In this document: positions 8,447 to 17,532 of the stretch, in pieces
Position numbering within the stretch: position 1 is the first letter of the stretch
How the letters are laid out: the number at the start of each line of letters is the position of its first letter
The notes under the pieces: model-generated
Database searches by the model: none
The model's input: only the letters and a program-made list of their open reading frames with translations
What the model was told of the DNA's origin: nothing
Source: Duganella sp. BuS-21
GTDB taxonomy: Bacteria; Pseudomonadota; Gammaproteobacteria; Burkholderiales; Burkholderiaceae_D
NCBI GenBank assembly: GCA_041874725.1
Contig: CP097466.1
Span: 682,001 to 746,000 of the forward strand
DNA: 64,000 nt
Direction of reading: 5' to 3'
Program-made: the position numbers and the translations under genes

Positions 8447-10024
8447 TTGTCTCCTTCCCCGTTCCAGAAGTTAAGCGCCGCGACAGCGTTATTGCTGATG
8501 ATGTGGACCACCGGCGTGCAGGCTGCGCCGTTCGCCAAGGCGACCGAGCGCAGCAAGCAGAAAGCGGTGGCCGAGGCTGAGCGCGTCGGCTTGCAGCAGA
8601 AACTGTCCACGCTCAAGAAAGACATCAGCAAGACGGAAAGCGCCAAGGACGACGCGGCCGATACCCTGGCCGAGTCGGAGCAGGCGATTTCCGACGCCAA
8701 CCGCGCGCTGCGCGACCTGCAGCAGGAGCAGGGCGATACCAATATCAAGCTGCAACAGCTGTCGTCGGTGCATGACAAGCTGGCGGCCACGGTCGCCCAG
8801 CAGAAGCAGCAGCTGGCCAAGTTGCTGCGCGAGCAGTACGTGGCCGGGAACGAGGACCGCATCAAATTGCTGCTGTCGGGGGACAACCCGAACCGCATTA
8901 ACCGCGATTTGCAGATGATGGCCTATGTTTCGCAGGCGCAGGCGCGGCTGCTGGAATCGCTGCGCGCCAACCTGAAGGCGGTCGAGGTCAATCAGGAAGA
9001 GGCGCAGAACGCCAAGGATGAGCTGGAAGAAATCGCCGGCGAACAATTGCAACAGAAAGCCAAGCTGGAGCAGGAGAAGGCGCGTCGCGCCGCCTTGCTG
9101 ACCACCTTGTCGAAGAAACTGGTGGCCCAGCGCAAGGAAGCCGGCAATATCGAGCGCGACGAGCAGCGCATGGCCGGGCTGGTCGACAAGCTGAACAAGC
9201 TGATCGCCGAGCAGGCGATTGCCGCCGCCGCCGAGAAGAAGCGCCAGGACCAGCTGGCCGCCGCCCGCGCCGCCGCCAAGGCCAAGGCGGACGCCGATGC
9301 GCGCGCGCTGGCCAGGGCGAAGGCCGCCGAGGCGGAGCGCCAGCGCCTGGCCAAGGCCAATAACAATAACGTCAAATCCGGCGCCATCAAGCCGGCCGTG
9401 CCCAATCCGGCCGATGTGATCGATGCCGACGAGCCGAAAGTGGCCGCCGGCCGGCCGGGGGCAAACACGGCGCCGGGCGCCGGCCCGAATGCGGGCGTGA
9501 ACGCAGGCGCGGGGTCCGGCACGACTTCCGGCACAGGGGCCGGTGTGCCGGTCGCCGTCGCACCGCAGGAACCGATCGCGCCGCCGGCCAAGGCCGCCGA
9601 CATCGCGCTGGCGCCCGCCGCGTCGGCCGGCGCCTTCTCCAGCCTGAAAGGCCAGCTGCGCGCGCCGGTCAGCGGCAAGGTGGCCGCCAAGTTCGGCTCC
9701 AAGCGCGGCGACGGTCCGAGCTGGAAAGGCGTGTTCATCCGCACCGCCGAAGGCGCCGACGTGCACTCGGTGGCCGGCGGCCGGGTGGTGTTCGCCGACT
9801 GGTTGCGCGGCTTCGGCAACCTGATCATCGTCGACCACGGCGGCCAATATATGAGCATCTACGGCAATAACCAGTCGCTGCTGAAACGGGCCGGCGACCT
9901 CGTCAAGGCCGGCGACCCGATTGCCAGCGCGGGTAACAGCGGCGGCAATGAGGAATCGGGGCTATACTTTGAACTTCGCCATCAGGGCGCGGCATTCGAT
10001 CCGGCTGGCTGGGTCAAGTTTTAG
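8447..10024 (+). CDS. envC: EnvC-type murein hydrolase activator (degenerate LytM/M23 domain)
   Basis: Periplasmic septal protein expected to activate N-acetylmuramyl-L-alanine amidases. From a proposed TTG start at 8447 (MSPSPFQKL) it is 525 residues: a signal peptide ending VQA-APF, a long Gln/Lys/Glu coiled coil to about residue 300, an Ala/Gly/Pro-rich linker, and a C-terminal LytM fold. The fold matches E. coli EnvC in lacking metal ligands: GPSWKGVFIR, HGGQYMSIYGNNQSLL, GLYFELRHQG. Hence activator, not enzyme. No ATG fits the signal peptide and no strong ribosome-binding site is seen; TTG one base after the gpmA stop implies coupled translation. The frame is open further upstream into gpmA. 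Confidence 0.88.
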   Translation: MSPSPFQKLSAATALLLMMWTTGVQAAPFAKATERSKQKAVAEAERVGLQQKLSTLKKDISKTESAKDDAADTLAESEQAISDANRALRDLQQEQGDTNIKLQQLSSVHDKLAATVAQQKQQLAKLLREQYVAGNEDRIKLLLSGDNPNRINRDLQMMAYVSQAQARLLESLRANLKAVEVNQEEAQNAKDELEEIAGEQLQQKAKLEQEKARRAALLTTLSKKLVAQRKEAGNIERDEQRMAGLVDKLNKLIAEQAIAAAAEKKRQDQLAAARAAAKAKADADARALARAKAAEAERQRLAKANNNNVKSGAIKPAVPNPADVIDADEPKVAAGRPGANTAPGAGPNAGVNAGAGSGTTSGTGAGVPVAVAPQEPIAPPAKAADIALAPAASAGAFSSLKGQLRAPVSGKVAAKFGSKRGDGPSWKGVFIRTAEGADVHSVAGGRVVFADWLRGFGNLIIVDHGGQYMSIYGNNQSLLKRAGDLVKAGDPIASAGNSGGNEESGLYFELRHQGAAFDPAGWVKF

Positions 10025-10038
10025 GGTTTGCGGAAAAA

Positions 10039-11508
10039 ATGGGCAACAAAGTCAAGAACATCGGCCTCATCGGCCTCGGTATGGTGGCTGGTGTTGCCGC
10101 CTCGTTCCAGTTTTCCGCCATCGCGCAAAAAGTCACCGGGGCGCCGTTGCCGCTGGAAGAACTGCGCCAGCTGTCCGACGTGTTCGGATTGATCAAGACC
10201 GATTACGTCGAAAACGTCGACGACAAGAAGCTGCTGACCGAAGCCATCTCCGGCATGGTGTCCTCGCTGGACCCGCACTCGGTCTATCTCGATAAGAAAG
10301 CCTTCCGCGAAATGCGCGAGACGGTGGCCGGCAAATTCGTCGGCATCGGCGTGGAAGTCGGCCTGGAAGAGGGCTACATCAAGGTGGTGTCGCCGATCGA
10401 GGACACGCCCGCCTTCAAGGCCGGCATCAAGGCCGGCGATGTCATCACCCGCATCGACGGCACCCTGATCAAGGGCATGTCGCTCGATGAATCGGTGAAG
10501 AAGATGCGCGGCGAAGTGCATTCCAAGGTCAGCGTCACCATCAGCCGCAAGGACGAGGACAAGCCGCTGGTGTTCAACATCACGCGCGAAGAGATCCGCG
10601 TGCAAAGCGTGAAGGCCAAGATCATCGAGCCTGGTTATGCGTGGGTGCGCATCTCGCAGTTCCAGGAACCGACCGTGGACGACATGGCGAAGAAGATCAC
10701 CGCCCTGTACCAGCAAGACCCGCACATCAAGGGCCTGGTGCTGGATCTGCGCAACGATCCGGGCGGCGTGGTGCCGGGCGCGATCGGCGTGTCGGCGGCC
10801 TTCCTGCCGAAGGATGCGGTGATCGTCTCGACCAACGGCCAACTACTGGCCTCCAAGGAGACCTTCTACGGCCGCCAGGAATTCTACGCGCCGCGCGCCA
10901 AGTCCGACCCGCTGGGCAAGCTGCCGGCCGCGCTGAAAGACGTGCCGATGGTGGTGCTGGTGAACGGCGGTTCCGCCTCCGCTTCCGAGATCGTCGCCGG
11001 CGCGCTGCAGGACTACAAGCGCGCCACCGTCATCGGACAGCAGACCTTCGGCAAGGGCTCGGTGCAGACGCTGCGCCAGCTGACCGCCGATACTGCCGTC
11101 AAGCTGACCACGGCACGCTACTACACGCCGAAGAATCGCGCGATCCAGGCGCGCGGCATCACGCCGGACCTGCTGGTCGATGAAACGGCCGAAGGCGATG
11201 GCTTGAACCGTCTGCGCGTGCGCGAAGCGGACCTGCAAAAACACCTGGGCAACGACAAGGACCCTGAGGGCGAACTGAAACGCGATCCGCTGGAAGCCGA
11301 GCAAAGCCTGGCCGTGCTGGCGAAGAAAACCAAGCCGGTGGAATTCGGCTCCAAGGACGACTTCCAGCTGGCGCAGGCGCTGAACCATTTCAAAGGCTTG
11401 CCGGTGCAGCTGTCGAAGGCGGAAGTCAAGCCGGCCAACGATGTCGGCGAGACCAAGCCGGATACGCCGCCGCAACCGCAACCGCTGGCCAAGCCGAAAG
11501 CAAAATAA
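10039..11508 (+). CDS. ctpA: S41 carboxyl-terminal processing peptidase
   Basis: Periplasmic C-terminal protease. 489 residues: an uncleaved or cleaved hydrophobic N terminus (IGLIGLGMVAGVAASF), a PDZ domain around residues 95-180 (VGIGVEVGLEEGYIKVVSPI), and the S41 catalytic core with NGGSASASEIVAG and QQTFGKGSVQTL. Residues Ser314 and Lys339 are 25 apart, as in Prc/CtpA Ser-Lys dyads. A Lys/Pro-rich tail follows. It begins 14 bp after envC, the usual gpmA-envC-ctpA order. Likely trims lipoproteins or cell-wall hydrolases (inference from family). Confidence 0.95.
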   Translation: MGNKVKNIGLIGLGMVAGVAASFQFSAIAQKVTGAPLPLEELRQLSDVFGLIKTDYVENVDDKKLLTEAISGMVSSLDPHSVYLDKKAFREMRETVAGKFVGIGVEVGLEEGYIKVVSPIEDTPAFKAGIKAGDVITRIDGTLIKGMSLDESVKKMRGEVHSKVSVTISRKDEDKPLVFNITREEIRVQSVKAKIIEPGYAWVRISQFQEPTVDDMAKKITALYQQDPHIKGLVLDLRNDPGGVVPGAIGVSAAFLPKDAVIVSTNGQLLASKETFYGRQEFYAPRAKSDPLGKLPAALKDVPMVVLVNGGSASASEIVAGALQDYKRATVIGQQTFGKGSVQTLRQLTADTAVKLTTARYYTPKNRAIQARGITPDLLVDETAEGDGLNRLRVREADLQKHLGNDKDPEGELKRDPLEAEQSLAVLAKKTKPVEFGSKDDFQLAQALNHFKGLPVQLSKAEVKPANDVGETKPDTPPQPQPLAKPKAK

Positions 11509-11538
11509 CAGCGCGTGCGCCAACGCCGCACAGAGACG

Positions 11539-12306
11539 ATGAACGACTCACAATTGCTGCGCTATTCGCGCCACATCCTGCTCGACGAAATCGGCATCGA
11601 GGGCCAGCAAAAGCTGCTGGCCGCGCGCGCGCTGGTGATCGGCGCGGGCGGCCTCGGTTCGCCGGCCGCCATGTACCTGGCGTCGGCCGGCGTCGGCCAC
11701 ATCACGCTGGTCGACAACGACACGGTCGACCTGACCAACCTGCAGCGCCAGATCGCCCACACAACCGAACGGGTGGGCCAGCCCAAGGCCGAATCGGCCC
11801 GCCTGACGCTGGCGCAGATCAATCCCGAGATCACCGTCACCGCGCTCAATGAGCGGGTGGACGACGCGCGCCTGGCCGAACTGGTCGCCGCCGCCGACGT
11901 GGTGCTGGACTGCACCGACAACTTCGCCACCCGGCACGCCGTCAACCGCGCCTGCGTGGCCGCGCGCAAGCCGCTGGTGTCGGGCGCCGTGATCCGCTTC
12001 GACGGGCAGATCAGCGTGTTCGATCCGCGCAGCGGCGAACAGCCTTGCTACTCCTGCCTGTTCCCGCAGGATCAGAACTTCGAGGACGTGGCCTGTTCCA
12101 CCATGGGCGTGTTCGCGCCGCTGGTGGGCGTGGTCGGCGCCATGCAGGCGGCCGAAGCGCTCAAGCTGCTGATGGGCGTGGGCGGTTCGCTGGCCGGGCG
12201 CTTGATGATGCTCGACGGCCTGCACATGGAATGGACCAGCATCGGCGTGGGCCGCAACGACGCGTGCCCGGTATGCGCCAACACACAACAACCACAGGGA
12301 GAATGA
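11539..12306 (+). CDS. moeB: Molybdopterin-synthase adenylyltransferase MoeB (ThiF/HesA family)
   Basis: Adenylates the C terminus of the MoaD (or ThiS) sulfur-carrier protein. 255 residues from the ATG at 11539; a GTG at 11515 would add eight unlikely residues. Shows the ATP-binding VIGAGGLGSPAAMYLA, the catalytic VLDCTDNFATRHAVN, CYSCLFP and C-terminal CPVCAN, two CxxC pairs for structural zinc. The stop overlaps the start of the amidohydrolase gene (ATGA). Confidence 0.93.
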   Translation: MNDSQLLRYSRHILLDEIGIEGQQKLLAARALVIGAGGLGSPAAMYLASAGVGHITLVDNDTVDLTNLQRQIAHTTERVGQPKAESARLTLAQINPEITVTALNERVDDARLAELVAAADVVLDCTDNFATRHAVNRACVAARKPLVSGAVIRFDGQISVFDPRSGEQPCYSCLFPQDQNFEDVACSTMGVFAPLVGVVGAMQAAEALKLLMGVGGSLAGRLMMLDGLHMEWTSIGVGRNDACPVCANTQQPQGE

Positions 12307-14435
12307 ACTTGCTGATGAAACGCCTCGCCGTCCTACCGCTCGCGCTGGCCGCCGCCTTTGGTGCGCAAGCCGCCACCACCACCAAATACCTGATCATTTC
12401 CGAGATCGCCAACAAGCAGATCGGCCAGCAAATCGTCGAGCGCCAGGACGACGGCCTGACCAAGGTGACCTTCGGCTATAAGGACAATGGCCGCGGCCCG
12501 GACCTGGTGGAGCAGTTCCGTGTGGGCGCGGACGGCACCATCACCGAATACGCGGTCAAGGGCAATTCGACCTTCGGCGCGGTGGTGGACGAGCAGTTCA
12601 GCCGCAAGGGCGACCAGGCGCAGTGGAAGTCGACCACCGAACAGGGCGAGAAGACCGTCAGCGGCGCGGCCGCCTATCTGCCGCTGAACAGTTCTTTCGA
12701 GGTGGAGTCGATCGCCATTTCGGCGCTGGCGAAAAATCCGGACGGCAAACTGGCCCTGCTGCCATCGGGCACGCTGTCGCAGCGTGAGCTGAACCGCGTG
12801 GAAGTCACCAGCGCCGCCGGCCAGAAACAGACCGTGCGCCTGCTGGCGCAAACCGGCGTTGGCCTGTCGCCGTCGTTCTACTGGGCCACCAGCGGCGATG
12901 CGCCGCGCCTGTTCGCCGTGATCATCCCCGGCTTCGGCAATATGCTGGAAGAGGGCTGGCAGGCCGTGGCGCCGGAACTGGCCAAGCTACAAAAAGCCGC
13001 CGAGCAGCAGATGCTGACCGATGCCGCCGCCAAGCTGCAGCACCCGCTCAACGGCCTGACCGTGGTACGCAACGCCCGCATCTTCGACAGCGAGAAGGCC
13101 GTCGTCGGCCAACCGTCCGATATCTATGTGCTGCGCGGCCGCATCACCTCCGTGCAACCGGCCGGTGCGCCGGTGCGCGAGGCCGACAATGTGATCGACG
13201 CCGCCGGCCGCATCGTGCTGCCAGGTTTGTTCGACCTGCACGGCCACGTCGACCGCTGGGCCGGCGCGCTGGACATGGCGGCCGGCGTCACCAGCGTGCG
13301 CGACATGGGCAACGACAACAAGCAGTTGCAGGCGATGATGGACGAAACCGCCGCCGGCAAGCTGCTGGCGCCGCAGGTGGTGCCGGCCGGTTTCCTGGAG
13401 GGCGAGAGCCCGTACAGCGCCAATCTCGGTTACGTCATCAAGGATCTGAAGGAAGCCAAGGACGCCATCGACTGGTACGCAGAGCGCGGCTATCCGCAGC
13501 TGAAGATTTATAACTCCTTTCCGAAAGCCATTCTGAAGGACACCATCGCCTATGCGCACAGCCGTGGCATGCGCGTTTCCGGCCACATTCCGGCCGGCCT
13601 GCGCGCGCAGGAAGCGCTGGACGCCGGCTATGACGAGATCCAGCACATCAACCAGGTGCTGCTGAACTTCCTGGTCAAGCCGGATACCGAAACGCGCAAC
13701 CTGAACCGCTTCGTGCTGCCGGCCGAGAAGGTGGCGGACCTGGACTTCAATTCCAAGCCGGTGAAGGACTTCGTGGCCTACCTGGCGAAGAAGCAGATCT
13801 CCATCGACCCGACGCTGGCCACCTTCGCCTTCCTCAAGCAGCGCGACGGCGACGTCAACGAGCCTTACGCATCGGTGGCTTCGCACATGCCGCCGGATGT
13901 GGCGCGCGGCTTCAAGGTCGGCACCATGAAGATCGACGGCGACGCGCAGCTCAAGCGCTACGAGAAGTCCTACGCCAAGATGGTGCAGTTCGTCGGCATC
14001 ATGTACAAGGCCGGCGTGCCGATCGTGGCCGGCACCGACGATATTCCCGGCTTTACCCTGCATTCGGAGCTGGCGCTGCTGGTCAAGGCCGGGCTGACGC
14101 CGGCGCAGGCGCTGCAGGTGGCCACCCGCAACGGCGCGCGCTACACCCGCACCTCGAATGATCGCGGCAGCATCGCGCCGGGCAAGCTGGCCGATATCGT
14201 GTTGGTGGACGGCGATCCGACCAAGAACATCGAAGATGTGCGCAAGGTGTCGGCGGTGATGACGCGCGGTTTCCTGATCTATCCGCAGGAGATCGACGCC
14301 GCACTGGGCATCGCGCCGTTCGTGGGCGAGGCGCCCAAGGTGAACAAGAGCGCGGCGCCGGTGGCCGAGGCCTACGGCGGCAGCAACGAGGGCGCCCGCG
14401 CACGCATCGAAGGCAGCGCCAAAAAACACCATTAA
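12303..14435 (+). CDS. Secreted amidohydrolase-family protein with long N-terminal extension
   Basis: 710 residues. Signal peptide (MKRLAVLPLALAAAFGAQA, start at 12303 or 12315), about 230 residues of unassigned beta-rich sequence, then an imidazolonepropionase-like amidohydrolase. Metal and catalytic elements: LHGH (about 312-316), a putative carboxylated Lys in PQLKIYNSF, His in RVSGHIPAG and in IQHINQ, and Asp in VAGTDDIPGF. Substrate unknown; related secreted enzymes act on cyclic imides or X-Pro peptides. The ATG overlaps the moeB stop by 4 bases, suggesting translational coupling though no shared pathway is evident. Confidence 0.85.
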   Translation: MNLLMKRLAVLPLALAAAFGAQAATTTKYLIISEIANKQIGQQIVERQDDGLTKVTFGYKDNGRGPDLVEQFRVGADGTITEYAVKGNSTFGAVVDEQFSRKGDQAQWKSTTEQGEKTVSGAAAYLPLNSSFEVESIAISALAKNPDGKLALLPSGTLSQRELNRVEVTSAAGQKQTVRLLAQTGVGLSPSFYWATSGDAPRLFAVIIPGFGNMLEEGWQAVAPELAKLQKAAEQQMLTDAAAKLQHPLNGLTVVRNARIFDSEKAVVGQPSDIYVLRGRITSVQPAGAPVREADNVIDAAGRIVLPGLFDLHGHVDRWAGALDMAAGVTSVRDMGNDNKQLQAMMDETAAGKLLAPQVVPAGFLEGESPYSANLGYVIKDLKEAKDAIDWYAERGYPQLKIYNSFPKAILKDTIAYAHSRGMRVSGHIPAGLRAQEALDAGYDEIQHINQVLLNFLVKPDTETRNLNRFVLPAEKVADLDFNSKPVKDFVAYLAKKQISIDPTLATFAFLKQRDGDVNEPYASVASHMPPDVARGFKVGTMKIDGDAQLKRYEKSYAKMVQFVGIMYKAGVPIVAGTDDIPGFTLHSELALLVKAGLTPAQALQVATRNGARYTRTSNDRGSIAPGKLADIVLVDGDPTKNIEDVRKVSAVMTRGFLIYPQEIDAALGIAPFVGEAPKVNKSAAPVAEAYGGSNEGARARIEGSAKKHH

Positions 14436-14495
14436 AGCGTAAGGTCTTGTAAAGAAACTGTCATATTAAGAGCTGTTTAAGCGCCAAAGAGGATA

Positions 14496-14550
14496 AATCA
14501 CGGCTAAATCGCGACCTGGCATCGCAACGGCCGTGATTCCGCCTTATACT
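14496..14550 (+). promoter_or_regulatory. T2SS operon promoter with inverted repeat
   Basis: TATACT (14545-14550) is a near-consensus -10, 31 bases before the gspG ATG; a weak -35 (TCGCAA, 14522-14527) is 17 bases upstream. A perfect 9-bp inverted repeat, AATCACGGC (14496-14504) and GCCGTGATT (14530-14538), brackets the -35 and runs into the spacer, so a repressor or activator site is plausible. Confidence 0.5.
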
Positions 14551-14581
14551 CTGCACTCATTTTTATTTGTGTTATCAAATT

Positions 14582-15034
14582 ATGAAAAAGCTTAATTTCC
14601 GCCGCCCAGCCCATCGCCTGCAACGCGGCTTTACGCTGATCGAAATCATGGTGGTGGTGGTCATCATGGGCGTGCTGGCCGCGCTGGTGGTGCCCAAGCT
14701 GATCAGCCGCACCGGCGAATCCAAGGTCGCCGCCGCCAAGGTCGATATCGCGACCATCATGCAGGCGCTCAAGCTGTACAAGCTCGATAACCAGCGCTAC
14801 CCGACCACCGAACAGGGCCTGCAATCGCTGATCGAGAAACCGACCGGTGGCCCGGCCGCCAACGGCTGGAAGGCCGGCGGTTATGTCGAGAAAATGCCGA
14901 AGGACCCGTGGGGCAATCAGTACCAGTATCTGTCGCCGGGCATCAAGGGCGAGATCGACGTGTTCTCCTACGGCGCCGATGGTCAACCAGGCGGCACCGG
15001 CGATGACGCCGACATCGGCTCCTGGGATAACTGA
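14582..15034 (+). CDS. gspG: Type II secretion major pseudopilin GspG
   Basis: Main subunit of the T2SS pseudopilus. 150 residues. Class III prepilin leader ending QRG, cleavage before Phe17, then FTLIEIMVVVVIMGVLAALV with Glu at +5. The C-terminal half has the GspG signature: YKLDNQRYPTTEQGLQSL, KDPWGNQYQYLSPG and a Ca-binding-like end (GADGQPGGTGDDADIGSWDN). Start ATG at 14582 rather than an in-frame ATG at 14567. First gene of the operon gspGHIJKLMNDEFC. Confidence 0.97.
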   Translation: MKKLNFRRPAHRLQRGFTLIEIMVVVVIMGVLAALVVPKLISRTGESKVAAAKVDIATIMQALKLYKLDNQRYPTTEQGLQSLIEKPTGGPAANGWKAGGYVEKMPKDPWGNQYQYLSPGIKGEIDVFSYGADGQPGGTGDDADIGSWDN

Positions 15035-15043
15035 TCGTTCATC

Positions 15044-15511
15044 ATGCACCGCGAGCGTGGCTTCACGCTGATCGAACTGCTGGTGGTGATGGTCATCCTG
15101 GGCATCACCTTGGGGCTGGTGTCGCTGAATGCGATGCCGGGCCAGAAGCAGTCCATGCAGCAGGACGCCAAGCGCATCGCTTTGCTGCTGCAGTTGGCGC
15201 GCGATGAAGCCATCGTCCGCAACCGCCAGATCGCCTTCGAGGCCGGCGCGGAAAACTACCGCTTCATGATCCGCAACGATAACAAGCAATGGGAGCAGGT
15301 GACGCAGGACGATCTGCTGCGCGAGCGCGAATTCAAGAACGCGCCCCTGACCCTGATGCTGGACCCCACGCCGGCGTTGCCGGAAGCGACGCTGCGCATC
15401 ATCTTCGGCCGCGAGCCGGTCGACAAACCCTTTGTGCTGACCATGACCGGCAGCGACGGTGGCAGCGTTGCCATCCGCGCCGACGGCATCGGTCACTTCA
15501 CGGTGGAATAG
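15044..15511 (+). CDS. gspH: Type II secretion minor pseudopilin GspH
   Basis: Minor pseudopilin. 155 residues; very short leader MHRERG, then FTLIELLVVMVILGITLGLV with Glu5 of the mature protein. The body (QQDAKRIALLLQLARDEAIV) is typical of GspH/FimT. Begins 9 bp after gspG. Confidence 0.93.
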   Translation: MHRERGFTLIELLVVMVILGITLGLVSLNAMPGQKQSMQQDAKRIALLLQLARDEAIVRNRQIAFEAGAENYRFMIRNDNKQWEQVTQDDLLREREFKNAPLTLMLDPTPALPEATLRIIFGREPVDKPFVLTMTGSDGGSVAIRADGIGHFTVE

Positions 15512-15512
15512 C

Positions 15513-15902
15513 ATGCGGCCATCGTTCAAATCACTCACCTCGTTTAATCGTGGCTTCACCATGCTGGAAGTGCTGGTGGCGCTGATGATTGTCGCCACTG
15601 CGTTGATCGCTTCGCTGCGCGCGGTCGGCAGCCTCACCTCCAACAGCGACGGCCTGCGCGCCAATATGATGGCCACCTGGTCGGCCGAGAACCGGCTGGT
15701 GCAAATGCGCCTGTCCAAGGTGTTCCCGCCGATCGGCAAGCAGACCTACGATTGCCCGCAGGGCGATTTGCAGCTGGTGTGCGAAGAAGAGGTTATCGCC
15801 AGCCCGAATCCGCGCTTCCGCCGGGTGGAGGTCAGCGTGTTCGAGGCCGCGCATCCAGAGCGCCGCATCATCAAGCTGGTCCAACTGGTGCTGAGCCCAT
15901 GA
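15513..15902 (+). CDS. gspI: Type II secretion minor pseudopilin GspI
   Basis: 129 residues. Leader ends FNRG and the mature helix is FTMLEVLVALMIVATALIAS with Glu5. WSAENRLVQMRL and EVSVFEAAHPERRIIKLVQL match GspI, which forms the pseudopilus tip with J and K. The start at 15513 follows the gspH stop by one base; the open frame extends further upstream inside gspH but the leader fixes the start. Overlaps gspJ by 4 bases. Confidence 0.92.
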   Translation: MRPSFKSLTSFNRGFTMLEVLVALMIVATALIASLRAVGSLTSNSDGLRANMMATWSAENRLVQMRLSKVFPPIGKQTYDCPQGDLQLVCEEEVIASPNPRFRRVEVSVFEAAHPERRIIKLVQLVLSP

Positions 15903-16549
15903 CGTCCCGTGCGCGCGGCTTTACGCTGATCGAGCTGCTGCTGGCCATTTCGATTCTGGCCATCATCGCAGTGCTGGGCTGGCGCGGGCTCGATAGCATC
16001 GTGCGTTCGCGCGAGACGCTGACGGCAGGCATGGACCAATCGCGCGGCTTGCAGCTAGCCTTCGCGCAAATGCAGAGCGATTGCGAGAATATGGCAGACG
16101 GCCCGCTGCTGCGCAATCGCGCCTTCCTGCAGGCGGAAGACAACCGCATCACACTGGTGCGCATGGTACTGGGCGAGAACCAGCCGACGCGCCTTCAGGT
16201 GGTGTCCTACCGCGTGGTGGACGGCGTGCTGACGCGGCGCGAGTCGGCCTCCACGCGCGAGCTGACGCAGCTCGACGGCCTATGGCAGGCGGCCCTCAGC
16301 GACACCGATCCCGCCGCCGCCGTGGCGTTGCAGGCCGGCGTGCAGAATATGGTGATGCGCTTCTGGGTCCCGACCGCCAACAGTGGTGTGAGTGTGGTCA
16401 GCAATGCCGGCGGCTGGCGGCCGGCGGCCGGCGCCCTGACTGCCGGGGCGCCCGGCGTGACCGTTCTGCCTACCGGCCTGGAAGTGTCGATGACGCAGCA
16501 GGGCCTGGAAATCCCGATGGTGAAGTCCTTCCTGCTGGGGGCACTGTGA
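15899..16549 (+). CDS. gspJ: Type II secretion minor pseudopilin GspJ
   Basis: 216 residues; leader MTSRARG, mature helix FTLIELLLAISILAIIAVLG with Glu5. Shows the family's QSRGLQLAFAQMQSDCENM and LTRRESASTRELTQLDGLW. ATGA overlap with gspI; its own stop overlaps the gspK GTG. Tip complex component. Confidence 0.92.
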   Translation: MTSRARGFTLIELLLAISILAIIAVLGWRGLDSIVRSRETLTAGMDQSRGLQLAFAQMQSDCENMADGPLLRNRAFLQAEDNRITLVRMVLGENQPTRLQVVSYRVVDGVLTRRESASTRELTQLDGLWQAALSDTDPAAAVALQAGVQNMVMRFWVPTANSGVSVVSNAGGWRPAAGALTAGAPGVTVLPTGLEVSMTQQGLEIPMVKSFLLGAL

Positions 16550-17505
16550 AGCTGAAGCGGCAACAAGGCGTGGCCGTGGTGACGGCGCTGTTGCTGACCA
16601 CCTTGGCGGTGACCATCGTCACCAGCTTGTTCTGGCAGCAGCAGGTACAGGTACGCTCGATGGAGAACCAGCGCCTGCAACTGCAAACGCGCTGGATCCT
16701 GCGCGGCGCGCTGGACCTGAGCCGGCTGATTTTGAATCAGGACTTTGCGAGCTTTCCGAACTACACGCAATTGGACGGCGTGTGGGCCACGCCGCTGGAG
16801 GAGACGCGGCTGGATGATTATGTCGAGCGGGAGCGCCTGCAGGGCGAGAACTTCAACGCCACCCTGTCCGGCCGCATGATGGATGCGCAGGGACGCTACA
16901 ATCTCGCCAACCTGGCGCTAAGCGGGCAGGCGGGTGCCGCCGAGGTGGAGGTGTTCGCGCGCCTGCTGACCAATCTGCGGCTCGATTCCGGCCTGGCGGT
17001 CGCCGTGGCGGAGCTGGTGAAGAACGCCGCGCCGCCTGCGGCGCGATCGCCGGACGGAACGCAGCTTGCCGCGACCACCACCAGCGCCGCCAATCAGCCC
17101 ATCGGCCTGGTGCGGGTGGAGGATTTGCTGGCGGTGAGCGGCTTTACGCCGCAGGCCATTGAACAGCTGCGCGACTATGTCATCATACTGCCGGCAAGCG
17201 GCACCAAGCTGAACGTGAACACCGCGCCGGCCGAACTGCTGTCAGCACTGGTGCCGGAGCTGTCGCTGTCGGATGCGGCGGCGATGGTCAGCTCGCGCAA
17301 GACGGCCTACTACAGCGATAGTTCAAAGTTCATCGGGCAGTCGCAGATGAGCGGCAAAACGATCAAGGCGGTGTGGGGCGTGCACAGCGAATACTTCCTG
17401 GCGTATAGCCGGGTGAGGCTGGACCGGGCGACGCTGGAAACGCAGTCGCTGCTGAGGCGGCCGCCAAACCAGGGCACGCAGGTGGTATGGATACGGGAAT
17501 ACTAA
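16546..17505 (+). CDS. gspK: Type II secretion minor pseudopilin GspK
   Basis: 319 residues from a GTG that overlaps the gspJ stop (GTGA). Leader KLKRQQG, then VAVVTALLLTTLAVTIVTSL, which as usual for GspK has no Glu at mature position 5. Large globular domain with GRMMDAQGRYNLANLA and the SAM-like region KLNVNTAPAELLSALVPELS. Caps the pseudopilus tip with GspI/J. Confidence 0.94.
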   Translation: MKLKRQQGVAVVTALLLTTLAVTIVTSLFWQQQVQVRSMENQRLQLQTRWILRGALDLSRLILNQDFASFPNYTQLDGVWATPLEETRLDDYVERERLQGENFNATLSGRMMDAQGRYNLANLALSGQAGAAEVEVFARLLTNLRLDSGLAVAVAELVKNAAPPAARSPDGTQLAATTTSAANQPIGLVRVEDLLAVSGFTPQAIEQLRDYVIILPASGTKLNVNTAPAELLSALVPELSLSDAAAMVSSRKTAYYSDSSKFIGQSQMSGKTIKAVWGVHSEYFLAYSRVRLDRATLETQSLLRRPPNQGTQVVWIREY

Positions 17506-17532
17506 AACAGCGATGAACGAAAGCGAGATCCT

